A stretch of DNA of 64,000 nucleotides from Sitta carolinensis (lineage: Eukaryota > Chordata > Aves > Passeriformes > Sittidae), in assembly GCA_032173965.1 (NCBI GenBank), contig JAVUNC010000006.1, positions 21,384,370 through 21,448,369 of the forward strand, written 5' to 3'. This document shows positions 12,001 to 24,000 of the stretch, piece after piece (position 1 is the first letter of the stretch; each line of letters opens with the position of its first letter). The translations under genes were made by a program, and so were the position numbers. The notes beneath the pieces were generated by a model, which searched no databases, had not been told where the DNA came from, and saw only the letters and a program-made list of their open reading frames with translations.

Positions 12001-15000
12001 GTCCTGAAGGAAACCAGCAGGCACAGCTGCTATTTCAAAAGCTATTTAAAGATATCAACTGTGCATCCCCCCTACCTGAGAGAAGCAGAGGTGAAGGATA
12101 TTAGCATTCAGCTTCTTCACTGCCCGTGTGAACCTGTGTCTGCTGAGATTCTCTCCACAGAATTCACTGTTAAAACACCACACACACAAAAATACACAGA
12201 AAGCAAAATGCTGTGAAAATACACTCACTGGAGGCATCAGCATTCCATGCCCTGGCTTCCTAACAAATCCTGGAGTAGAAATCCTCGCAGCGAGCACTTG
12301 TTCAAAGTCTACAGCCAGCTTTAGGGTGCTGAGGAGATTAATTTTAAACCTAGCAGGACTGTGAGCATTTTATCAATAAGCTCTGCTTGCCCTGGCCTCA
12401 CCAGTTTCCACAGGACAGGTGGTGTGAACTGTAGGGAACTCAGATCCACCAGAGCCAAACTGCTTCAGCTCTCCTTTAAAATCTTGCATCATTTCCTGCT
12501 CCCAGCCTTTCCCTTCTGTGAGGCCTGAACACCCAAACAAAATCAGAGACTCACAGAATGGTTTGGGTTGGAAGGCACCTTCAAGATCATCTGGTTCCAA
12601 CCTCCAGCCACAGGGTGGGAAAAAGCTGAAACCCTACACGACTTCTGTGCTCTCACTTTGACAACCACTGTTTTAAAACACTTTAAAGAATCTCAGCAGC
12701 ACGTTTTGGGATCCCTGGGAGTCTGACCAGGCCTGCAGCTCCTTCTCTTGCAGATCCCAGCTGCTCCACACCAAAATTCTAACAGTGCTCTTCATCCCAA
12801 ATGGGGTTTGGTTTACACAGTGCACTCCTAGGTGTGTTCCCCATGGGTGTTTTATCCCATTGGGAATTACACTGCTGCTGTGCCATATTATAGGATTTTT
12901 CCTACAGCACAGGAGGCAGCAGAGCTGTTCAAGAGCTGCTGGATTGGGCTGGGATTTTGTGAAGCACAGTGGGGTCCAATGAAATGAAAAGTGCCATTCA
13001 TGCACTGCCATATTTCATCTCTCATTTGAGGGTGCTGAATATGTCAATTAGAGAGGTGTTATTTTCAACTGTGACGGTTGGTCTCCCTCTCAGGGAGTAA
13101 AAAAAGGAGGCAGGGACTGTTAACTGTGGTCTAAAATCCTACTAGCCCTCCCCTCAAACAGCACAAAAACCCATGAGCCACCTATGTTACCAAAAGCTGT
13201 TCCAGTTCAAGACTTTTTCCCTCAAACCAAACCGATCTAAGGTCACTGATTCCCCTGCTGAGTTTTCACTTGCCTGTTGCAGAGCTTCTTGGGAAGATTT
13301 ACATCAAGTATGAGAGACAAAGTGTTAACGAGCTGAGTTGCATAGCACAAGGCAGCACTGATGGTATGAGCAGGGTTATTATGTTCCATATCTGAAAGAA
13401 ATGAAAGCAACATGAAATCTTTGTTTTAAATGAAGCCTCGGTGGGTGTGTTAATATGTTCCTGGAGTCTGCTCTGGAATATGCAATTTCTAAGTATGGAG
13501 AACAGCCTGAATCTAGCAATCGTTTCCAGTGAAATCTGTCAGAAGTTGGAAGAAAATAGTAATTCTTGGAATTCCTGTTAAGATGATGACATGTGAACTG
13601 TGTCAAAACTGCGATTAATTAACTTTCTCTCTTTCACTGTGCTGTGTATCCCAGTGAGCATTTCATGCAAAAGAAAATTTCAGCAGACTAACCATAAAAT
13701 CACAGAATGGTTTGGGTTGGAAGGGACCTTAAAGACCACCTAGTTCCAACTGGGCAGGGAATCTTCTCCTAAAATCCCTATTCTGACATTGATTTCTGGC
13801 TCAGGGTGAGAACAATGGACCAGTCTCCTGCTCCTCAGTGCCTTCTGCTGGCACCCAAAGCTTCTGGAGTGTCCCAGCTGCCTAAAAGCAGGTCCTGCCC
13901 CTTACCAGGTCCCTGTGTAGTCTTCTTCTCCTCCACCCAGCTGTAGTAAGCAGAGTAGTCCCCGTTGTTGGGGAGGATGATCCAGGGCCCCGTGATGCTG
14001 ATGCTGGTGTCCCCGTTGTGGTCGTCACACACCCACCGCCCCGACAGGTACGTGGTTCTCCGTGCTTCTGCCAGCTTGCTCACAGTGCTGGAGGTCATGG
14101 CATTGTCACTCTCTGAGGACACATCTGCAGGGTCCCCTGCAGCACCCAGCAGGGGTTGAAAAGAAGTGGTTGAAAACAGAATCCAACTTGGCAGGAACTG
14201 AGAGAGATTTCACTCGGGAAAAAGTGCTTGTAGGAACGCTCGCGCGAAACTCCTCCGTGCCAAATCTACTTTCCTGTGTTCTGGGGTTTTTAATTGGCTG
14301 GTTTTGTAAAATCCAGGAATGGTTTGGGTTGGAAAGGACCTTACAGATCACTTCTGCAAAACTCTGCGTTCCCAAAACTGCTTTCATTTTCTCTGAGATT
14401 TTTAATTACCGGTTTTTGTAGAATCCTGGAAAGGTTTGGGTTGGAAGGGGCTTTACAGAACATCTCATTCCACCCCTGCCATGGGCAGGGACACCTTCCA
14501 CTACACCAGGCTGCTCCAAGCCCTGTGCAGCCTGGCCTTGTACACTTCCAGGGATGGGGAATCCATATTTTAAGGAAGTTTAACACTGGACATGCACCTC
14601 AGATCTCTCAGTGGGGAGATGCAAGCACCTCCAGATCCAGATTCTTCTATCCTGGACCTCTACCTGTGAGTGAGAGAACAACTCCTCTTCCCCCAAGGGA
14701 GCCAGACCACCTACCTTAAACTGACACAACTCCTTTCTGGCTGCCTAAAGCCAAGCAAAATGATCCCAAAAGGACAAGGCTGCCCTACCTCATGCTTGTC
14801 TTCACCTCTTCCATGGGGAAGATGACCGAGGTCAGCTCCAGGATGTGCGCCCGCCGCAGGTTGGCCAGGTGCTCGTACTGCGTTTTCAGCTCGTAGGTTT
14901 TTTTCTCCACCAGGTCTCCCAGCTTCCTGTTGTGCCTCTGGATCTTCTCCTTCTTCTCCTGGTGCCTCTGAGCCCTGCGATAATGCTTCTGGTTCTCCTC

Positions 15001-18000
15001 TTTAATCCTCAGCAGCCCCTCTGTGTCTGTGAGGACAGCAGCAGATGTTATCCCTTGGAAATGGAGCTGGGAGGTGCTCGTAGGAAAAGCTTGAGAAAAG
15101 CTTTATTAATATTTATGGAAAACAAGATCTATGGCAGCTTAAAACAGAAAACCCTGCTAAACTATTAACTTCTTCCAGCTGCTCAGCAGTACAAGTTTTT
15201 AATCTCCTCTGAAGATCTCCAAAGAGACTGCAACTGGGATTACTCTTTTCCTATCTTTTACCCAGCTATTTTTGGATTTGGAGCACAAAAGCCAAGATTT
15301 CCCAGTTTAATTAAACTCCTGAGGTAATCATCCTGACAGAAATAGCCTGACTGTACACGTTTGCATCGTGCTGGCCAAAAAAGCCCTGCCCTGCTTGCAG
15401 CCAAAATCAAGTGCAGATAGCATCTTCATTCACCACTCCTGGCACCTCTGCTGCTCTTGGTGGGGGTTATTTGGGCTTCACTCATGGATGTGCTCTCACA
15501 GCACTTGGATCTCAACAGTGCAGGCTCCTTGTTCCCACAGGGAGCACTGGTTATCTCCCTCTCCATAATGGGAATTGTGCTGAAGTGCTGCAACTGCCTG
15601 GATTCCTTCCATGTATTGGATAAAACACCCTGAAAGAGCATCTTGGAGCATCCAAGGCTGGGCCTGATGATCTCTGAGGTCTTTTGCAACCTTGATGATG
15701 CCATAATCTCCTAATTCAGGTATAAAATAAGTGGCTGCAGTAATGCTCCCACAGAGAGTCAGCCACCTCTGTCTTTTAAAAGCACAGGGCAAGATTTCTT
15801 GTGCTCTCCCCAAATATATGTTTAAAACTCTCCCTGTGCCCTAGTTTGAGGTGTGCCTGCCCCTGCAGAGACAGAGGCTGCTCTCTCTGAACATCAGGAA
15901 TTATTTCCAGTCATCTGATCTGCTGCAATCCATGGTGTGTCTGGTAGGAAGGATGAGCTGGTATGTGGGAGATGCGAAGTCCCAAATTAAAGGAGGTGAG
16001 AAAACCTCCTCCATGCAGATAAGAACTAATAATCCTTAGGTTTATATAATATAAATAAGTGACCCCTGTTAGAGGAGCAGTAGAAAAACCCACTTTTCTC
16101 TGAGCAACACCAGAATCCCTATGTGTCAGCTGTAATTCCCTTTCCTTTAAGCAGTCCTGTAACATCAACAGAAAATCAATTAACACCTGCATTCATATTC
16201 CCAAACTCTCCCTTTGCAAGAAGAACAGGAGACAGGAGGAAGAGGAAAAGGTCCATCTGTTCAATTTTCACATTCATGTTTGACTTGAAAGGCTACTTCT
16301 CCAGAGTGAACTCCCTTCCCTGCAGGTCCAACAGCAATTATTCTGGAGCAGGGCAGACACTGCCCTCACGTTTCCTCTGCAGCAGTCCCAGAGCACAAAC
16401 AACTGTCCTGCTCTCTGCACAGCACCTCTGCTTTACCACCCAGTCCATGAGGTGATTAAAAATCTGTCCCCAGGAGTATTTCAGCACAGCACTGTGTCCC
16501 ACACACCTGCACTGCCTGATAAATGCAAGCCCAGGCACACTGATCTCTGCCCAGAGGGCTCTGCCAGGTATTTGCAAGCTTGTCTCCTTGAACTGTTCTG
16601 CACAGAAAGAAGGCAAACACACAGATTTTAAAACATTATTTTAAGCACCACCAATTATTGGGTCTCCAGGACAGTCAACTCCAAAAGCAGAACCCAGTGT
16701 TCTAGAAATGTTTTTTATTTCAGAAATTAAACTATGCCACATCCAAGAGCAGAGAAACAACCTTTTCACACTTTTTAATGTGGCCCAAAAGTGACCAAGT
16801 TGGATCCTGATCTGTTGGCTACTCACAGCTAGAATTCATTTCTGGTCTCTCTCCAAAAGCAACTGAGTTAACAATAGGTTAGTTGGGCAATAGTCAGCTC
16901 AGTTTTTCAGTTAAAGCTAATCAAATTCACTGTGAATCAAGAGAAGTTGCAAACGTTGCAGATAATAAATTCCACAGAAGAGTGGGAAAATAGAGAACTC
17001 CACTCCCTGGTTGGTCCTTCAGAGCAGAGCATTTTGAGAAAAGGTGACTAATTCCTTAAAGTCACATGGATTTCCTCTTTCTTCACAAGCAAAAGACAAA
17101 ACCTCATAATCTAATCTCCATAACAATAATCTTCTACCTACTGAAAAGCTTGTTTTTCTTCAACTTCCTCTTCTCTAAACCAAACATGAATTTTCTTGGG
17201 CGTTCTGTTTCATTTCCAACACTCAGACTTTTCCCAGCTGATCTGTATCTTTCTTAAATTGTTTAAATTGGACACCAGACTTCCACTGAAGCAACAGCAA
17301 TACCTGGCACAGCAGGAGAACTGCTTCCACCTTAAATACAGCACTTACATTAGTTAACCCAGAAAGAGGCCTGAACCTTTCTGGAGCAGCACAAGATCGA
17401 TAATTTTTATTTAATTTGCAACTCCCCAGATCCCTTCCTGCCAAATCTCTCCACCATCCCCCATTCTGGGTTTATGTTTCTCTTTACAACAATGTGTGCC
17501 TTGATTTTGTCCTTTTCAGATGATGCTGTCTATTTATCTGCACAATTTTGAATTTGGTCCTGGTCTCCACAGAAGCCATTTCACCATCCAGCCTGGCTTC
17601 CTCCACTCCACCCTCTATTCTGCTGAGCTATTATGGGAAATACTGAAGAGAACTGGCCAGGAACTGGCTCCTGCTGAGCTCCACCTGTCTCACCTCCTCA
17701 CCCTGACCAGTGTCACCACTCTTTGAAAGCAGCTTTTCTAACCTTTTGTGATGAACTTGCAGGGGTTACACCCAGAGCAAATTTTTTTTGCTCACAAGAC
17801 AGTTTCAGGCAGTGCCCAATCCCAAGTTATGTGCAGCTTCTGCTTCATCCTCCGCTGCACCACTTGATCTCCAGAAAAAGGGTTGATTTGACATGAGTAT
17901 CTTGACATAAATAGCAAAATATTGATTTGACAAGAATATCCTAACCAAGTGATGCCTATTTTTAAGCACTTTATCTGCCAGTTACCAGCAAAGCCCCCCC

Positions 18001-21000
18001 AGGTCTGTAACAGGATGCCTGTGTCATCACTCTGAGCTTCTCCCTTCCTGCCCCCTTGGAAAGCAGGTACAGTTTTCAGCTCCCTCACGTTTCCCAAGTG
18101 CTCCACAGACCACTTCAGCTTCTTCCTTGGTTCCATAAAGCAAACTAATGTGTAGCTGTCTGTTTCCTTTCCTCAGCCTGCAGTCCTCTCATGATGTAAG
18201 ATTTAACCTGGCTAAGCAGCTGATCACATTTTCTTTGCAGGAAATGAAGCAAAGGCAGCACTGAATGAATGCTGCAGAATTCTCTGCACTGTTATTTGCT
18301 CTCTTTCCTGTTAACTAACACAGTTGTCTGCTCCTTCACCTTCTCTTTGTAATCCATTTATTATTGTTGCTATCCATCCTCCTTATTAATTGAAAATAAT
18401 TTTGCATCTCAACCTCTTGGATTTTTCACCCCAAGCCCAGGCTAATCCTTTATGGCTCTTCTCAGGTTATGCCTCTGCTTCCACTCTCTGTATGGCTCCT
18501 CTTGAATTTCAAGCCATAAAAATATCCCAGATTCAATCAATATGCTTCTGAATACGCTTCCTCTACTTCCTTTGTGTTTAGGCTGTAAGGAGAGCTGCAT
18601 GTTCTCTTCTGAAAAATGACCCTGCAAATTTAGTGTAAAACAATCTAATGGGGTTCAAAATCTGAAGTTTCTCAATGGAGCCTATACTGTATTTCAGTGA
18701 CTGCTGCTCAAGTAGGATTTTAGGATTTTCAGACAGGTGTGGGTTAAATTTCAGCAGTTTCAGGAAATCTGTGACAGCTGCAGAGCTGTTTGCTCCTCTT
18801 TATCAAGAGGAAGTGATCAGAAACACTACACTGAATAAAACCATCTCTAGGGACACAGCCAGTCACAGGCTGCTAAGCATTTGCTCTTAAAGCTGTTGCA
18901 AAACCATTTCCATCCAGCTGAATAATGTCTGCTGTTTGCTAATTAAAACCCAAGCATAAAAAGGCCAAAATCCACTCAGTTATTTGCCTTCAAGTTGATT
19001 TAGAAAGCGACAGTTTGTAAGTTCACCATTTTTTTAAAAACTAACGCTTAAATTCACCTCGATTGATTTTTCACTCTAAGGCACAGGGAGCTTTCCCACA
19101 TCACAAAAGCACAGGCATTACTCACGTCTTGTCATTTCATCATTTTCTTTGCAAATGGTCTGTTTCAGCTGCTCAATCCTCATCTTGCAAGACATTATTT
19201 TCCATCTCTGAAAAAGAACATTCAGCAACTCTAGGGCACAAACGACTTCAAGCACGCTGAACTAATGATTAACAACAAAGCCAGCAGCTTTAATGCGAAA
19301 GGAGCAGGATGCTCTTGAATGGATCAAACAACTAAATATTTCATACAGTGTTTTGTGCACAGAAAAATGCCATAAACAAAATGTGTGCTTAGTACAAAGT
19401 TAGTTGGTAAAGTAAGTTATTGAACAAATATCTAGTGAGAAATGAAAAATTCAGACAGCTTGGAACACTCTGCTGGCAGAGCCCATTTCAGTTTTGCTTA
19501 CAACAGGCTCTTTGGGAAAGCAACACAATGCCCTCAGGGTAAACTGTAACTTTAAACTATGAGATCTAGGAATTCAGAGAGTTTAAAAACCATGGGACAC
19601 TTGGAGCAACTCACCAGCTGATCAGTTATTTCTTTCCCTTCCATGGCCTTCAAAACACTAGAGGAAAAAACATGATTGAAAGTTTTATGACTATCTGGAC
19701 TGTCTGTCTCCAGCAACAGTGTGTTAAAAGAGACTGTTTCCTTTTATGAGATCTCTTAGCTTTTATATCAATTTAACAAATACAACTTACTGCTTTTGGA
19801 ATTCTCTCTGTTTGGTTTTAAGATGCATCAGCCTTTCTTTCTTGTCTGAAAACCTGGAAGAGATTAAATTCTTTTATTGATATTTTGCACAATTACAGCA
19901 CTGCAAGTTGTCTGAAAAAGATAATAAAATTGAAGCTTGGGGATTCTCCAAACCTCAGCTATCTGTCTTCATCTTGGGAAGTTATGGCTGAATGTGTAAA
20001 ACTCTTGCAGAATTCTAGAGCATGTGTCTTGCTGGAATTGCAACAGAACCTCTAAGCTGGAGAAACATCAGAGTGTTGAACTATCAAACAAATAGCAAAT
20101 TACTGCTATTTCTGGATTTATAGCTTAGCCAGATCAGTATTTTGTGTGTTACAAAAAACATGGAGTACTTTAAAACCCTCCATTCACTGGAGAAATTAAT
20201 AGCACTATCTCACACAGGCCATGACCCAAATGCCTGCTTCAGCTCTGCTTCCCTGGATTCTAGGATATGGGAACTATCAGAAACGAAGTTTTTCAGGATT
20301 CATCATCCTGTGTTTTCACCCTTTGAGTATACAGAAGCCACGTTCTGCCCCCCTTATTGTTCCACAATTCATTCATTTTCCTCTGCAACACGTAGAACTG
20401 ATTTCCACTGTGACAGAGCTGTGATATTTGCAGATGCCAAATCCCTGGAAGTGTTCAAGGCCAGGCAGGATGGGGCATGAAGGTGCCCCTGCCCATGGCA
20501 GGGGTTGGAACTCCATGGTACTTAGGGTCCCTTCCAACCCAAACCACGTGATTTTATGATTTGACCTTGATTTCATGGATATATTTAAGCTTTATTTAGG
20601 AATAATAGTACACTAAGCCTTGATAGGATGACATTTTGGATTCCCTCTCTGTTACTCAGTGGATTTGATTTCAGGTAAAACTTCAAAATGCTGCACTTTT
20701 TCCCTTCAAGAGCTGAAATCTGAAAGCTTGGTGACTACCTTTGGATTCAGAGCGTGTGTAACCACCCTCCCAGATGACATTAGCATTAGAACAACAAAAC
20801 CACTGCCTGCTGCTTCTGTAGTCAAGTAAAAGAATCTGTTTTCCTTCCAAAACAAACCAAAACCAAATGCAGGTGCTTGGCACAAAAGCCAGAGGCCCCC
20901 ACGTGAGCTGGAGGAATGTGGTGCAACTGGAGCCCAGCTGCTCAGCCCAGCAGGTCCCCTCTTCCTGTGTGTCCTCACCCCAGGAGTCACCCTGGAAATG

Positions 21001-24000
21001 ACAAAAGGCCCTGCATGAGCCTCCTGTTTACCACAGAGACTCACACCTATGCACCCCGACCTTTGGCTGCCACCAAACCCCCCCGGCCCAGAAACACAGA
21101 GCTCAGCAGCCACCCAGGGAGAGCACCGGGGTAATTCAGCAATTCTTGTGAACAGAATCTCCCAATTCCCGTCCATCACACCAGCAAAAAGTTGAATGAT
21201 CTGTCAAAGAAGACAGGAATTAATTAAGTTCTGACTGTGGAGGGAAGACAGGAATATTTGTGGAAGCCTGTAGAAATTCCAGCTCACCACGCTCTTCAGC
21301 AGCAATGTCAAACAGCTCCTACAAACTTCTCCAGCAGGTTTCTCCTAAGCAAATGTTTCCATTGCTTTATATAGCTCTGATTTCAATTGCATTGCATCCC
21401 GCAACTCGTTTTTCTTTATATATCTTTAGCCTTTCAATTTGGCAAAGAAACAAAACTCGGGATGAATTATTATAGGAACTCCCATAAAATGTAAACTGAG
21501 AGGAGAGAACGTCTCGAATTACCCATGAAATGTTTCTCTTTCCTCGAGTCTTATCACATTAAGGTGAGATTTGCTGTGCTTGCCTGGCTTATTTCCACAT
21601 GCTCATGATTAGAGAGAAGCAACCAGAGTGGCTTCCTAATCTACAGGGGTAGATGAATGCTCAAGGAGCTGAGGGCACTATATTCACTACAACTCCCTTG
21701 CTAAAAAAGTCACTATTCCCAATCATAACCCATAGCTTGGAGAAATTAGCCAGGCTCAGATGTCACAATTGCATTGTCCTTGGCTTTTGCCATCTGCAGA
21801 CACACAAAGCACAGCAATCCAGCAGTCTGGGAAGCACACTCTGAGGATTTATCCACATGACAGGCTGGAGGACACTCCCAGGAGGGAGAAGAACCTCTGA
21901 GCTGAGACCAACATCAAGACATCAGCTTGGCTTTTGAATATACAACACATTACTCATGAAAAGAAGGATGTCAGTGACTGTTTTACTGGAGGACTTCTGG
22001 ACTACTCATCCTTAATTGTAGCTCTCCTTAAGTAATTAATCTTAACAGCTCCTCAGTCTCTCCCCTCACAGATACGGGGTGTGATTTTTGCCAGACAGAT
22101 GAAAAACTTCCAATTTTACTGTAGCTCTTCTAAAAATTAACACACAAAGGAGTCCCATGAAATCTGAAATAATTAGAACATGAAATTGTTTGTCTTCATA
22201 TAAGGAAAATTCACAAGAAAATTTTAAAAATAAACCACTGTTGGATACAAGGAGTAATACTTGGGGTTTTTTTATATTTAACCAGGAAGATAATGATCTT
22301 TTTCCCCCATCTGTAACACTTCAAAAAGACAAATGGGAGGCCCAAGTGCCCTCAAACACTTCCACATTCTGAATTTCTCACACTGAGCCACTCAGCAAAA
22401 CCCTTGTCACGACACTCCACTAGCACTGGCTGATCTAAAATTAACCCAGGTACTACTAGAAGGCATAAAAGAAACAAATAAATAACGATGGTTGTAAACA
22501 CCAGCTGAAAAGCAGCCAGTGACCTGCACCTGTCCCTGCATGGCTTTGCCCTGGTAGTGCCTGGTCACTATTTCAAACATCTCCCCCTCTCCCAGGGCTC
22601 ACATGAACAAGAAATTCAGAGACACCCGCTGAGAGCAAACAAAGAAAATTGGCCTCTTCCACATTTTTACATCGGTAATTCCAAATATTAATTAGAGAAC
22701 GCAAACAAAATATTTCAGGCACAGTTTAAACATAATCCCATTATCCTCAAAACCCAAGCTTTTGTCCCTACACAGTGTTCCTGCAGCCATCGAGGATATT
22801 CAGGTTGTTAACATTGTGCTGTTCATACAGGTGTGCTGCTCCTTTAATTCATTAAAATAAATTTGCCATTTTTAATGAATTGCACTACTGTAATTCATTC
22901 ACGGAAAAGTGCTGAGCAGCAGGAGAAACAAAGCCTGGGAAAAATGGAGTGTGTAGGGAGGCCCCAGGTTGATACAACAGCAATGACCCCCAGAGATGGA
23001 ACTGTGATGTCCAGGCAGAGGAGGGGGAAAAAAAGACAAAAAAAAACCCAAAATGAGATTTAATCCTTGCAGTTAAAAAACACAACGTAAATATACAGAA
23101 GCCTTTCCAGCCACAGACAAGTGAGGCAGTGAAAGCTTCTCAGGAGGATGCAGTGACAACTGTCAGACAGAAAAGCTGATCCTGTCTCTGGTGAGAAGAT
23201 AAAGACGGTTTTCTCTTACACTGCTGCCTCTGGTGCTTTGGCTAAAGCTGCTTCTTTATGACTTCATTTTTCTCATGGGCAGAGACTTCTTATGCCTTGG
23301 TTAATACAGAACAACAGTGCCTCAACTCTAACAAAGGCTATAGCTGAATTTCTATAATTAAACCTGATGTTTAGCCAAAAACTTAAGGCTGCAAAAAAAG
23401 ACAGGAAAAAACCCAAACTCGGTTTACGCTCCAAGCTCCATATCCAATCTTTTAATAGAATCTGCAGAAAACCCCAAGCAGTCTCACACAACTACACGCT
23501 TTCCACCTATTTTAGAAAGGCTAAATCTAGTCTGTGGTTCCACAACACAGCTTTTTTTTTATTAAAAAAGGGAAAGCCATCCAGTGACAGAGCAAGGTCT
23601 CGGTTCTGCAAGCTGACACGCATGACAGCCTGTCCCCACTGCCGTGGATGCTGAGGGGTGAAAGGCACCTCTGTCCCCTCGGATCTGGGGACACGAGGAG
23701 CCTTTGGAGCGAGGGCTCCACCACCCACCCCACACACTGTCACCTTCCCAGAATAGCTCCAGGAATCACTCCCAGCCAAGAATCAGAGCCATCCCAGGCA
23801 CGGCACTGGAGACTTTTTAAGAATGTGGGATGGACACGCTGTGAACACCAGAGGTGGAGGAGCCATCTGAGTCAGATCATGAGCAAATTTGTTTATGGGC
23901 ATAGCACTTCATGGAGCTCCCTCAGGGAGAGCCCGTGCCCCGAAAGCAGCAGCATGGCACAGGACTAACTCAAGTGGAATATTTCTTTTGTAATGCTAAA

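Larger units (their letters stand above)
14137..14788 (-). other. ATG14: ATG14 intron 5
   Basis: 652-bp intron. It contains the two diverged copies of a 112-bp tandem duplication and a longer antisense CR1 copy joined to the second unit. Confidence 0.85.
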
